Positions 1 to 10,895 are shown, numbered from the stretch's first letter. The stretch is 64,000 bases of DNA from Begonia masoniana (GCA_022432975.1 CM039516.1:29714051-29778050); one strand, 5' to 3'. A program made the numbers and translations. Notes: generated from the sequence alone by a model not told the origin.

Positions 1-362
1 TTATACATTATGTTATCATCAGGTTTAAGTCCATATTAAAGTGACTTAATATAGTTTCAACCGATTTTGGAGTATATTAATTATAATATGGTTATATTAT
101 CACGTGTACAGACACCATGGGTAATTTACCAATTTGTGATGGCCAAACTGATAAATTACCCAATTAGGTTTAATATAAGGTTATGGTCTCCAATTCACAA
201 TCGAACTCTTTGCCTCTTAGACCACTATCATTCTAGAGAGAAATTAGAGAGGGTAATTGTCGAATCGGAAGATTTACGTACCCGATCTATTGTATTTTGC
301 ATTCAATCAATGGATTTGGATATTTTTTTTCTTGCTTTAACGATTTACTTGTAATTTCTAAC
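1..362 (+). mobile_element. copia LTR, tandem copy 1 (5' end outside window)
   Basis: Sequence matches the LTRs at 3463 and 6981, so by the 3,518-bp period it would begin 56 bases before the window. It ends near TTTCTAAC, which roughly mirrors the LTR start TGTTAGAA. No convincing tRNA primer site follows, so the 3' boundary is tentative. Short open frames inside are not genes. Confidence 0.6.
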
Positions 363-459
363 GTATCGATTCAAGAACTGGGCTTTCACTCTTTTTAGAT
401 TATGGAATTTATTATAGATTCAATTACTGTGGTTATTTTTATTGAATCCAACAATCGTC

Positions 460-774
460 TTCAAAGTCAAAAGACTTTTCCCCTCTCTCACTTCTCTGGT
501 ATCGGTGGGGCAGAAGTCGCTCTTAATCGGCTCCGAATCCCTCTCAAAAATGTTGTCTCAGTTGATATTTCAGAAGTGAATAGAAATATTGTTAAGAGTT
601 GGTGGGAGCAGACCAACCCGAAAGGAAATTTAATAGACTTTGCCGATGTTCAACAGCTTGATGCCGACCTATAGGAACAGCAAATAAACTCATTTGGTGG
701 ATTTTACCTTGTTGTTGGTGGAAGTCTATGCAATAATCTTGCAGGTAGTAACAGGTTTAGCCAAGATGGGTCGT
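460..774 (+). pseudogene. captured DRM-type cytosine-5 DNA methyltransferase fragment, copy 1
   Basis: Translation gives methyltransferase motif I (FSGIGGAEVAL), then VVSVDISEVNRNIVKSWWEQ, LIDFADVQQL and the catalytic-loop region GGSLCNNLAGSN. This order and wording match plant DRM1/DRM2 enzymes, the de novo methyltransferases of RNA-directed DNA methylation; only about 100 residues of a roughly 600-residue protein are present. This copy is dead: a TAG stop replaces a codon that reads TTG in copy 3 (about 673), and the catalytic Pro-Cys pair reads Leu-Cys. The fragment ends at a GT that could be the old 5' splice site, after which similarity stops. The DRM part sits just downstream of the copia LTR, as captured host DNA would. 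Confidence 0.85.
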
Positions 775-839
775 GAATTCTAATTTTACATTCTTGGATT
801 CATTATGTGATATTTTAATTCATTAACTGGTCTAATATG

Positions 840-1616
840 CATTATAACAAAGCAATTTTAGCAATCAACCATTGACCGTCCCGTAACCACGTGGGGAGGC
901 TAATGAAATTTAACTGGATTTTCACGCTTCTTTGAAAAGGAAGGTCTGCTTTTCGCCTCTATGTTCAGACTGTTCTCTAAAACGAATAAATACCCTTTCT
1001 GTTTTTGCATCTTCTTGTTCGTGGGAAGGAAAGATAGGTTGGGGAGTCATTGGATGGAGACGTAAGATCACACCATCCATCCTCATTAATATTTGATCCA
1101 ACTTGAGTTAGTATGCCCACACAGAGATGCCCTAGACATGTGTTTTTGTTTGAAGACCACCCTATTTTCTGTATGTCAAAGCCACTGACCACGATCCACA
1201 AGACGTTGTCATCAACGAAGTTGCCCGATGATAAATAACAATTTCACAAAATACCATAAAATCCATAGAAAAGACAACAATAAAAGTGATAATAAATACA
1301 TAAATTGTGGTTTATAAGATATGGATCATTAAAACAACATATCTTCCGATGTAATCATTATGCACTCCCAAAAACATGAACTGTCCATAGATCGATAATT
1401 TAAAACTTGTTGTAGAGTAAACATATTTGTTGACGTATTAAACAATAAGTAATACAACTAAAATAGTTAATGTAATAAATAAATTACATTTCCTATACTT
1501 AATTGTTTAATCATCTTATTCTTTATAAGATACTTCAGTTAGTACCACTTCAACTATTGTGTTTCGGTTTTAGAAATTCCATATGCAAAGAAAAAATGAT
1601 ACTTGAAAATAAGAGA
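840..1616. other. unidentified part of tandem unit
   Basis: This stretch (and its copies at about 4358-5133 and 7880-8664) shows no recognisable gene. The first third is mixed in composition and may include further captured exon sequence. From about 1220 it becomes AT-rich intron-like DNA. Short open frames on either strand are not shared with any family I recognise. Confidence 0.5.
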
Positions 1617-1733
1617 TCATAAGGAGCAAAACAAGACAAAAGAGACCAGAGCCTGGTTTTGAAAGAAAGATAGAGGAACGGTAATAGTGGGCGAAGAAGA
1701 GGATTCTTTTCGAAGTTCTTTAACAACTACAGT

Positions 1734-1871
1734 TATAACGACCCATTTTCTCAGTAAGATATTGTCCACTCTGGGGATTGGGCCGTAGCGCAATATCCTC
1801 CCCTCACGGATTTGTTTGGCGAGGACTTCCCAGTCGGTCACCCAACATGGTTATGCTCTCGCCGGAAGGCC
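1734..1871 (-). mobile_element. partial Cassandra-like LTR with 5S rRNA-derived segment, copy 1
   Basis: The sequence begins like the Cassandra LTRs at 18384 and 18832 (TAACGACCC, then the stretch ending GATATTGTCC) and runs into a segment that is the reverse complement of the 3' half of plant 5S rRNA (GAGGACTTCCCAG, GGTCACCCA, CTCTCGCC). The 5S sense strand is therefore the minus strand, as in the Cassandra elements downstream. Similarity ends within the 5S part, so this is a truncated LTR. The minus-strand open frame across it is not a gene. Confidence 0.75.
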
Positions 1872-2383
1872 AAAATTGTTGTGGCTGAAAAGTTATGCAA
1901 CAAACAAACTCACAAAAACTTTTTCTTGAAAAACTGTTAAGTGGTCGAAAAAGGCTGAACTTCTCAATTGCACAACTTCTTTAATTTGCAACCAATTGAA
2001 TTGAAAATATAACATAGCCTTACTTGATACATAGATGAAGAGCTCTTAAAATTTCAAGGCTAATTTCACAGTGGTTGAATAGATACGGAGGAAACAACAT
2101 TGCTGGCTCGAGAAGGTGATAAATCTGCACCTCTCGGGTTTGGCTCTCTTTGGAAGAGAAGCTCTCTAACAAACTTTGGATGAGAGTTTAGGGCAACCTT
2201 GCTCTGATTTTCCAAGCCTAAGAAGGATAGAAGAATGTTACAATAATAAAGGATTCTCACTATACTCGCAAAGGGAGAATCGGTTGATAACACTCACTCT
2301 CTCTAAGCTGCTATTCTTTAGACCACCTCTTCCACCGGCAACTTTACAACTACATGCACCAACAATCCACTATCCGAGACCCC

Positions 2384-2512
2384 GTTGCTCTAATCAAGCA
2401 CGGTTCTTTTCATGTGGATTTTCCTGAGCTGGGCGAAGAAGGAACCAAGATTGCTAAATTCATAGAATATGAGTTGCTCAGGTATGAAAACGGAAATGAA
2501 AATTGCCACGAG
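2384..2512 (+). other. exon-like open stretch, unidentified, copy 1
   Basis: An open stretch reading HGSFHVDFPELGEEGTKIAK then FIEYELLRYENGNENCHE ends exactly at a GTAAAT donor-like site. The acidic, soluble composition and clean donor suggest a captured host exon, but I do not recognise the family. It is repeated with no damage visible in copy 2 (5901-6029) and absent from the truncated copy 3. Confidence 0.35.
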
Positions 2513-2664
2513 GTAAATTGATTGATAAAAATTTTAGAATGAAGTTTATGGTTCGTTTTAGTTTGTGTGCTATCGTGTGCAATATAGCATGTTATAAGTG
2601 GATGTAAAAATCAGAGCTTTAAGAGCATATAATATAAAGGTTAAAAATTTACTCCAAGTGTGCT

Positions 2665-3039
2665 TTGACTTACGGCTCTTCTACTATGGCAGCTAAGTTT
2701 ATAGCATGTTATGAGACATCCAATCAGGCATTATGGCTGAGTAACTTTGTTATGGGATTGCGAATCTGGAATGGTATTGAAAGACCACTTCAGATTTTAT
2801 GTGACAATCAGTCAGCTGTGATGTTCTCAAATAACAACAGAAGCTTCTCAAAGTCTAAGTTTGTAGACATCAAGTTTCATTTTGTAAAGGAAAGAGTTCA
2901 GATTGGTCAAATATCTATAGATCACATTGGAACAGACTTCATGATTGCAGATCCGCTAACAAAGGCATTACGACCCAAGGTCTTTCACGAGCATGTTGCT
3001 CATATGGGGGTTTTATCTGTTGGAGATATTGAGGTTTAG
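2665..3039 (+). pseudogene. Ty1/copia polyprotein C-terminus (RNase H), copy 1
   Basis: About 120 residues contain the copia RNase H end: STMAAKFIACYETSNQALW, the LQILCDNQSAV motif, the SKSKFVDIKFHFVKE helix, and DPLTKAL before a C-terminal tail. Reverse transcriptase, integrase and gag are missing, so this is the last fifth of a polyprotein. It is followed 412 bases later by the polypurine tract CAAGTGGGAGAT at 3451-3462 and then the LTR. The open frame itself is intact but lacks any start context. Confidence 0.9.
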
Positions 3040-3450
3040 TTGGAGTCTGTAAATTTTTTTATGTGATTCTATTTTATAAATATTTGTAATGAATATTTTG
3101 GTTACTGCAGTATTAATTTTATGAGGTATTCATTTAATTTACTCTGGGATTTGAGTTTTAATGATCTCAATAAAGTTTTAGTTTGACCAGTTGGAAATAG
3201 ACATGTTAAATCACATTACATGTAATTTCCATGCTACACATCCATATTTGATCTGTGTCATTTGGTTATGTTAGTGTAGGTGATCATTGATAGGTTTAGT
3301 TACGATAAATATGACGAAAGCCGCTTTGGTCCTACATTTGATATAATTGATGGACGAGATTGTTTGAGTATACTCTGTTTAGATGATAACAAAATTTGAT
3401 ATCATAAGGATAAACTTATAATGTGTAATTGATTAGTTTATAATTTGATC

Positions 3451-3462
3451 CAAGTGGGAGAT
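3451..3462 (+). other. polypurine tract of copia element
   Basis: CAAGTGGGAGAT lies directly before the LTR start TGTTAGAATT at 3463. This wording is the usual plus-strand primer of plant copia elements and fixes the LTR boundary. The same tract precedes the LTR at 6981. Confidence 0.8.
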
Positions 3463-3879
3463 TGTTAGAATTATAAGGATTTATAATTCTATTTGGATCT
3501 AAATTGTTAAACTATAAATTATACATTATGTTATCATCAGGTTTAAATCCATATTAAAGTGATTTAATATAGTTTCAATAGACTTTGGAGTATATTAAAT
3601 ATAATATGGTTATATTATCATGTGTGGAGACACCAAGGGTAATTTACCAATTTGTAATGGGCAAACTGGTAAATTACCCAATTAGGTTTAATATAGGGTT
3701 ATGGTCCCCAATTCACAATCGAACTCTTTGCCTCTTAGACAACCATCATTCTAGAGAGATATTAGAGAGGGTAATTGTTGAATCGGATGATTTACGTACC
3801 CGATCTACGGTATTTTGCATTCAATCGATGGATCTGGGTATGTTTTTCTTGCTTTAACAATTTACTTGTAATTTCTAAC
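3463..3879 (+). mobile_element. copia LTR, tandem copy 2
   Basis: Starts TGTTAGAATT immediately after the polypurine tract and ends near TTTCTAAC, giving about 417 bp. It serves as the 3' LTR of copy 1 and the 5' LTR of copy 2, so the array shares LTRs rather than carrying two per unit. No target duplication is expected inside a recombination product. Confidence 0.75.
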
Positions 3880-3977
3880 TTATTGATTCAAGAACTGGGC
3901 TCTCACTCTTTTCAGATTATGGAATTTATTATATATTCAATTACTCTGGTTATTTTTATTGAATCCAACAATCGTCT

Positions 3978-4293
3978 TCAAAGTCAAAAGACTTTTCCCC
4001 TCTCTCACTTCTCTGGTATCGGTGGGGCAGAAGTGCTCTTAATCGGCCTCCGAATCCCTCTCAAAATATGTTGTCTCAGTTGATATTTCAGAAGTGAATA
4101 GAAATATTGTTAAGAGTTGGTGGGAGCAGACCAACCCGAAAGGAAATTTAATAGACTTTGCGATGTTCAACAGCTTGATGCCGACCTATAGGAACAGCAA
4201 ATAAACTCATTTGGTGGATTTTACCTTGTTGTTGGTGGAAGTCTATGCAATAATCTTGCAGGTAGTAACAGGTTAGCCAAGATGGGTCGTGAA
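3978..4293 (+). pseudogene. captured DRM methyltransferase fragment, copy 2
   Basis: Same DRM-type segment as at 460. It shares the TAG stop and the Leu-Cys change with copy 1 and adds its own frame errors: one lost and one gained base around 4035-4048 (between motif I and the next block), and a lost base near 4160. Sharing two derived lesions with copy 1 but not with copy 3 shows that copies 1 and 2 come from a later duplication. Confidence 0.85.
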
Positions 4294-5250
4294 TTCTAAT
4301 TTTACATTCTTGGATTCACTTCTGTGATATTTTAATTCATTAACTGGTCTAATATGCATTATAACAAAGCAATTTTAGCAATCAACCATTGACCGTCCGT
4401 AACCACGTGGGGAGGCTAATGAAATTTAACTGGATTTTCACGCTTCTTTGAAAAGGAAGGTCTGTTTTTCGCGTTATGTTCAGACTAGTTCTCTAAAACG
4501 AATAAATACCCTTTCTGTTTTTGCATCTTCTTGTTCGTGGGAAGGAAAGGATAGGTTAGGGAGTCATTGGATGGAGACGTAAGATCACACCATCCATCCT
4601 CATTAATATTTGATCCAACTTGAGTTAGTATGCCCACACAGAGATAGCCCTAGACATGTGTTTTTGTTTGAAGACCACCCTATTTTCTGTATGTCAAAGC
4701 CACTGACCACGATCCACAAGACGTTGTCATCAACGAAGTTGCCCGATGATAAATAACAATTTCACAAAATACATAAAATCCACAGAAAAGACAACAATAA
4801 AAGTGATAATAAATACATAAATTGTGGTTTATAAGATATGGATCATTAAAACAACATATCTTCCGATGTAATCATTATGCACTCCCAAAAACATGAACTG
4901 TCCATAGATCGATAATTTAAAACTTGTTGTAGAGTAAACATATTTGTTGACGTATTAAACAATAAGTAATACAACTAAAATAGTTAATGTAATAAATAAA
5001 TTACATTTCCTATACTTAATTGTTTAATCATCTTATTCTTTATAAGATACTTCAGTTAGTACCACTTCAACTATTGTGTTTCGGTTTTAGAAATTCCATA
5101 TGCAAAGAAAAAATGATACTTGAAAATAAGAGATCATAAGGAGCAAAACAAGACAAAAGAGACCAGAGCCTGGTTTTGAAAGAAAGATAGAGGAACGGTA
5201 ATAGTTGGCGAAGAAGAGGATTCTTTTCGAAGTTCTTTAACAACTACAGT

Positions 5251-5388
5251 TATAACGACCCATTTTCTCAGTAAGATATTGTCCACTCTGGGGATTGGGC
5301 CGTAGCGCAATATCCTCCCCTCACGGATTTGTTTGGCGAGGACTTCCCAGTCGGTCACCCAACATGGTTATGCTCTCGCCGGAAGGCC
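5251..5388 (-). mobile_element. partial Cassandra-like LTR with 5S segment, copy 2
   Basis: Virtually identical to the segment at 1734-1871, including the truncated 5S-derived part on the minus strand. Confidence 0.75.
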
Positions 5389-5900
5389 AAAATTGTTGTG
5401 GCTGAAAAGTTATGCAACAAACAAACTCACAAAAACTTTTTCTTGAAAAACTGTTAAGTGGTCGAAAAAGGCTGAACTTCTCAATTGCACAACTTCTTTA
5501 ATTTGCAACCAATTGAATTGAAAATATAACATAGCCTTACTTGATACATAGATGAAGAGCTCTTAAAATTTCAAGGCTAATTTCACAGTGGTTGAATAGA
5601 TACGGAGGAAACAACATTGCTGGCTCGAGAAGGTGATAAATCTGCACCTCTCGGGTTTGGCTCTCTTTGGAAGAGAAGCTCTCTAACAAACTTTGGATGA
5701 GAGTTTAGGGCAACCTTGCTCTGATTTTCCAAGCCTAAGAAGGATAGAAGAATGTTACAATAATAAAGGATTCTCACTATACTCGCAAAGGGAGAATCGG
5801 TTGATAACACTCACTCTCTCTAAGCTGCTATTCTTTAGACCACCTCTTCCACCGGCAACTTTACAACTACATGCACCAACAATCCACTATCCGAGACCCC

Positions 5901-6029
5901 GTTGCTCTAATCAAGCACGGTTCTTTTCATGTGGATTTTCCTGAGCTGGGCGAAGAAGGAACCAAGATTGCTAAATTCATAGAATATGAGTTGCTCAGGT
6001 ATGAAAACGGAAATGAAAATTGCCACGAG
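5901..6029 (+). other. exon-like open stretch, unidentified, copy 2
   Basis: Identical by eye to 2384-2512, ending at the same GTAAAT donor-like site. Unidentified. Confidence 0.35.
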
Positions 6030-6203
6030 GTAAATTGATTGATAAAAATTTTAGAATGAAGTTTATGGTTCGTTTTAGTTTGTGTGCTATCGTGTGCAAT
6101 ATAGCATGTTATAAGTGGATGTAAAAATCAGAGCTTTAAGAGCATATAATATAAAGGTTAAAAATTTACTCCAAGTGTGCTTTGACTTACGGTCTCTTCT
6201 ACT

Positions 6204-6557
6204 ATGGCAGCTAAGTTTATAGCATGTTATGAGACATCCAATCAGGCATTATGGCTGAGTAACTTTGTTATGGGATTGCGAATCTGGAATGGTATTGAAA
6301 GACCACTTCAGATTTTATGTGACAATCAGTCAGCTGTGATGTTCTCAAATAACAACAGAAGCTTCTCAAAGTCTAAATTTGTAGACATCAAGTTTCTTTT
6401 TGTAAAGGAAAGAGTTCAGATTGGTCAAATATCTATAGATCACATTGGAACAGACTTCATGATTGCAGATCCGCTAACAAAGGCATTACGACCCAAGGTC
6501 TTTCACGAGCATGTTGCTCATATGGGGGTTTTATCTGTTGGAGATATTGAGGTTTAG
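6204..6557 (+). pseudogene. Ty1/copia RNase H tail, copy 2
   Basis: Same RNase H end as at 2665. An extra T just upstream (about 6192) breaks the frame before MAAKF, and one His is now Leu in the IKFLFVKE helix. The polypurine tract (6969-6980) and LTR follow at the same spacing. Confidence 0.9.
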
Positions 6558-6980
6558 TTGGAGTCTGTAAATTTTTTTATGTGATTCTATTTTATAAATA
6601 TTTGTAATGAATATTTTGGTTACTGCAGTATTAATTTTATGAGGTATTCATTTAATTTACTCTGGGATTTGAGTTTTAATGATCTCAATAAAGTTTTAGT
6701 TTGACCAGTTGGAAATAGACATGTTAAATCACATTACATGTAATTTCCATGCTACACATCCATATTTGATCTGTGTCATTTGGTTATGTTAGTGTAGGTG
6801 ATCATTGATAGGTTTAGTTACGATAAATATGACGAAAGCCGCTTTGGTCCTACATTTGATATAATTGATGGACGAGATTGTTTGAGTATACTCTGTTTAG
6901 ATGATAACAAAATTTGATATCATAAGGATAAACTTATAATGTGTAATTGATTAGTTTATAATTTGATCCAAGTGGGAGAT

Positions 6981-7397
6981 TGTTAGAATTATAAGGATTT
7001 ATAATTCTATTTGGATCTAAATTGTTAAACTATAAATTATACATTATGTTATCATCAGGTTTAAATCCATATTAAAGTGATTTAATATAGTTTCAATAGA
7101 CTTTGGAGTATATTAAATATAATATGGTTATATTATCATGTGTGGAGACACCAAGGGTAATTTACCAATTTGTAATGGGCAAACTGGTAAATTACCCAAT
7201 TAGGTTTAATATAGGGTTATGGTCCCCAATTCACAATCGAACTCTTTGCCTCTTAGACAACCATCATTCTAGAGAGATATTAGAGAGGGTAATTGTTGAA
7301 TCGGATGATTTACGTACCCGATCTACGGTATTTTGCATTCAATCGATGGATCTGGGTATGTTTTTCTTGCTTTAACAATTTACTTGTAATTTCTAAC
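6981..7397 (+). mobile_element. copia LTR, tandem copy 3
   Basis: Starts TGTTAGAATT after the polypurine tract at 6969-6980. Nearly identical to the LTR at 3463. Confidence 0.75.
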
Positions 7398-7494
7398 TTA
7401 TTGATTCAAGAACTGGGCTCTCACTCTTTTCAGATTATGGAATTTATTATATATTCAATTACTCTGGTTATTTTTATTGAATCCAACAATCGTC

Positions 7495-7812
7495 TTCAAA
7501 GTCAAAAGACTTTTCTCCTCTCTCTTTTCTCTGGTATCGGTGGGGCGGAAGTGGCTCTTAATCGCCTCAGAATCCCTCTCAAAATATGTTGTCTCAGTTG
7601 ATATTTCAGAAGTGAATAGAAATATTGTTAAGAGTTGGTGGGAGCAGACCAACCCGAAAGGAAATTTAATAGACTTTGCTGATGTTCAACAGCTTGATGC
7701 CGACCTATTGGAACAGCAAATAAACTCATTTGGTGGATTTTACCTTGTTGTTGGTGGAAGTCCATGCAATAATCTTGCAGGTAGTAACAGGGTTAGCCGA
7801 GATGGGCCGTGA
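7495..7812 (+). pseudogene. captured DRM methyltransferase fragment, copy 3 (best preserved)
   Basis: This copy keeps the ancestral residues at both sites lost in copies 1 and 2. The frame reads LLEQQINSFGGFYLVVGG followed by SPCNNLAGSNRVSRDG, so the catalytic Pro-Cys loop is intact and there is no TAG in the middle. One frame shift separates motif I (FSGIGGAEVAL, about 7527-7560) from the rest, near 7580. Similarity again stops at a GT (7811-7812), consistent with an exon end carried along with part of its intron. It can only encode about 100 residues of a DRM enzyme, so it is not a working methyltransferase. Confidence 0.88.
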
Positions 7813-8743
7813 ATTCTAATTTTACATTCTTGGATTCACTCTGTGATATTTTAATTCATTAACTGGTCTAATATGCATTATAACAAAGCAATTTTAGCAA
7901 TCAACCGTTGACCGTAAAATTTTACTGGATTGTCACGCTTCTTTGAAAAGGAAGGTCTGTTTTTTCGCGTTTATGTTCAGACTATTCTCTAAAACGAATA
8001 AATACCCTTTCTGTTTTTGCATCTTCTTGTTCGTGGGAAGGAAAGGTAGGTTAGGGAGTCATTGGATGGAGACGTAAGATCACACCATCCATCCTCATTA
8101 ATATTTGATCCAACTTAAGTTAGTATGCCCACACAGAGATACCCTAGACATGTGTTTTTGTTTGAAGACCACCCTATTTTCTGTATGTCAAAGCCACTGA
8201 CCACGATCCACGAGACGTTGTCATCAACGAAGTTGCCCGATGATAAATAACAATTTCACAAAATACAATAAAATCCACAGAAAAGACAACAATAAAAGTG
8301 ATAATAAATACATAAATTGTGGTTTATAAGATAGGGATCATTAAAACAACATATCTTCCGATGTAATCATTATGCACTCCCAAAAACATGAACTGTCCAT
8401 AAATCGATAATTTAAAACTTGTTGTAGAGTAAACATATTTGTTGACGTGTTAAACAATAAGTAATACAACTAAAATAGTTAATGTAATAAATAAATTACA
8501 TTTCCTATACTTAATTGTTTAATCATCTTATTCTTTATAAGATACTTCAGTTAGTACTACTTCAACTATTGTGTTTCGGTTTTACAAATTCCATATGCAA
8601 AGAAAAAATGATACTTGAAAATAAGAGATCATAAGGAGCAAAACAAGACAAAAGAGACCAGAGACTAGTTTTGAAAGAAAGATAGAGGAACGGTAATAGT
8701 GGGCGAAGAAGAGGATTCTTTTCGAAGTTCTTTAACAACTACA

Positions 8744-8882
8744 GATATAATGACCCATTTTCTCAGTAAGATATTGTCCGCTCTGGAGATTGGGCCGTAG
8801 CGCAATATCCTCCCCTCACGGATTTGTTTGGCGAGGACTTCCCAGTCGGTCACCCAGCATGGTACTGCTCTCGCCGGAAGGC
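8744..8882 (-). mobile_element. partial Cassandra-like LTR with 5S segment, copy 3
   Basis: Same element piece as at 1734. The 5S-like part here is slightly closer to 5S rRNA (TGGTACTGCTCTCGCC), consistent with copy 3 being the less altered copy. Confidence 0.75.
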
Positions 8883-9209
8883 CAAAATTGTTGTGGCTGA
8901 AAAGTTATGCAACAAACAAACTCACAAAAACTTTTTGGTGAAAAACTGTTATGTGGTCAAAAAAGGCTGAACTTCTCAATTGCACAACTTCTTTCATTTC
9001 CCACCAAATGAATTGAACATATAACATAACCTTACTTGATGCATGGATTAAGAGCTCTTAAAATTTCAAGGCTAATTTCACAGTGGTTGAATAGATACGG
9101 AGGAAACAACATTGCTGGCTCGAGAAGGTGATAAATCTGCACCTCTCGGGTTTGGCTCTCTTTGGAAGAGGGGCTCTCTAACAAACTTTGGATGAGAATT
9201 TAGGGCAAC

Positions 9210-10122
9210 TATAATGCCCCCGAACCCGCCCTGGCTCGGTGCGCTACTTTGCTCACTAACCCCATGTTTAAAACGTCAAAACCTGAAAATCTAACAGGTT
9301 ATAAAACATACCAAAAATAATATGTACCAAAGTTATAAAACTATTATCCCTTATACAAAATAAAGTCCAAACTAAACTTCTTATTTACATCAAAATACCA
9401 ATCCTTCCCTCTCCCCGAAGATCATGGTCGAGACGCCCCGACACTGCCTGCACCGGTATACCACGTACATCACCGACTGCATCCCAATCCTAGCTTTCCA
9501 CATTGCTCTAACCTGTAATGACGTCGTCACCTACACCACAGAACACAAAACGTAAGCCTAATGCTTAGTAAGTAGGGAATAATGCATACGAAAACATAAT
9601 GCACACTGCACAAACAACCCTCACTCACAACCATAATACATGCGGTTTCTAACTCTCGATTTTGTTCAACTCATTCTCGTTTCATTACTCTTCACTTTCA
9701 CATGTGAGTCAAGCAGACACCTATCCTAACAGGATGGTCACGCGTGGACCACGCAGAGCCAGATCCGAGGCACACATCGTGTTCACACACGGGACGGCCA
9801 TACACGATCTTCTCCCATGTCGATCATAGAACCTTGTTCATAATCACGACAACTTACGTACTTTCAACTGTGACTCTCTTGTAGACACCTCCCGAATTGT
9901 CATTCTTCCAGGCACTATTCGCGACGAGGCAACTTTGTGATAACCTCCCAAATTGCCATTCTTCCAGGCACTATTCGCGACGAAGATACCTTGTGATAAC
10001 CTCCCGAATTGCCATTCTTTCAGGCACTATTCGCGATGAGGCTACTCCACAAGAGACCACCACACATCTTTTGTGGAACCCTCCTGAACTGCCATTTTTT
10101 CAGGCACTAATTCGCGACGAAG
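9210..10122 (-). mobile_element. partial LTR-retrotransposon LTR, minus orientation
   Basis: Tandem copy 3 breaks off at about 9209. The new sequence resembles, in layout, the large minus-strand LTRs at 52667 and 57656: a CCCCGAACCCG-type start, a TAATGCTTAGTAAGTAGGG block (9559-9577) matching the 'CTCAGTAAGAAC' block of those LTRs, then a private minisatellite. No TG/CA ends or target duplication are visible, so it is a truncated relative. Confidence 0.45.
9888..10122. repeat. 56-bp minisatellite, about 4 units
   Basis: Four units beginning CCTCCCGAATTG or a close variant, each containing CAGGCACTATTCGCGACGA. The first two are 56 bp; the third is longer with a palindromic CCACACATCTTTTGTGG insert. 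The open frame through it is an artefact. Confidence 0.85.
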
Positions 10123-10207
10123 AAGTAAACAACTATAAATACAACTATGAATTAAAATTAAACAACATCGTGAGGGAGTTCATAGTAAATTCTTACAATC
10201 CTCATGA

Positions 10208-10372
10208 AGGTATGCCAGCCCTTTTGCAGATCCCAAGGCGATTCTAATTCTCGATGGCCAATACATGGTAGGTCGTCCTTTTCCTGAAACCGAAGTCAAG
10301 TTTTTAGGTCTTTATCTCAAAATGAAGAGGGCCATTAAAAAAAAGAAAGAAAAAGTACAATTTAGTCAATGA
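10208..10372 (+). other. exon-like open stretch, unidentified
   Basis: An open frame reads [19 protein letters not shown] then [17 protein letters not shown] before a lysine-rich end and a TGA at 10370. A TTTTGCAG acceptor-like site sits at 10221-10228. The hydrophobic-then-charged pattern and lack of low complexity suggest real coding ancestry, but I do not recognise it. It lies 364 bp upstream of the membrane-protein exon at 10736 and could belong to the same gene or to a separate captured piece. Confidence 0.3.
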
Positions 10373-10735
10373 ACTTGGGTTAAGGAACAATTAAAATCAT
10401 AAACTGTTTTTGGACCAAAATTGCATTAGTATTTGGGTCGTTAGCAAAATGGCGAATATTTTGATAAAATTAGCCAAATGTCTCATGTTTATCATTTGTA
10501 GTGGTCATTTTATTACCTTGATTCATTCAAAATTTTTTACACACTCGATATCAAAATCGATTTCAAAAACTGAAAGACAGTTCAATTGAGGTATGAGTTC
10601 GAGTCGAGTGGTTTCTTGTTATAACATGAATACTTTCTTTTGATTTTTTTTTTTGTTTTTTACAGCATTCTTAATTATAGACTTGTTAACTTGTAACCAA
10701 GTTGCCTTTGGTTTATTGACAACATATGAATGCAG
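10373..10735. other. AT-rich intron-like DNA
   Basis: No gene or repeat recognised. Composition and the TGCAG acceptor at its right end fit an intron. Confidence 0.5.
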
Positions 10736-10815
10736 GTGCTGTCATGCTGACAGATTGCGTCTTTTGGTTCATACTCGTTCCAGTTCTCGCCATAAAAGAT
10801 TACAATCTTAATTTC
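10736..10815 (+). pseudogene. exon of a multi-pass membrane protein (plant At1g10660-like family)
   Basis: Flanked by TGCAG and GTAAGT, this 80-bp exon reads AGAVMLTDCVFWFILVPV then LAIKDYNLNF, one hydrophobic membrane span. The wording fits a plant family of uncharacterised multi-pass membrane proteins in which the next segment begins LI-N-MH--NAV-LLGD. Exactly that segment follows at 22773 after the Athila insertion, with matching splice phase. Only these two exons are found, so this is a remnant or a gene interrupted by an 11.8-kb intron insertion. The family role is unknown. Confidence 0.6.
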
Positions 10816-10890
10816 GTAAGTTGGTATCAACGCGAAGCAAACATTTATATGATTTTTACAACCAAACCTTTTATAATATGCATGATTTCG

Positions 10891-10895
10891 ATTAC
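10891..10895. repeat. left target-site duplication of Athila element
   Basis: ATTAC immediately before TGATAAGTG; the same five bases follow the 3' LTR at 22740-22744. Confidence 0.9.

Larger units (their letters stand above)
1..9209. repeat. 3,518-bp tandem repeat array, two full copies and one truncated
   Basis: The same starting string recurs at 1, 3519 and 7037, a spacing of exactly 3,518 bp both times. Copies 1 (1-3518) and 2 (3519-7036) are almost identical, differing by scattered single-base changes and small indels. Copy 3 (7037-9209) is more diverged and stops when unrelated sequence starts at about 9210. Each unit holds, in order, a copia LTR, a DRM methyltransferase fragment, unidentified sequence, a partial Cassandra LTR, an exon-like stretch, a copia RNase H tail and a polypurine tract; copy 3 lacks the last three. 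An LTR-internal-LTR-internal layout is what unequal recombination between LTRs gives. A collapsed or over-expanded assembly is a possible alternative. Confidence 0.95.

Noticed and set aside
460..7812. A functional DNA methyltransferase gene
   Set aside because: Only about 100 residues with stops and frame shifts; target recognition and half of the catalytic motifs are missing.
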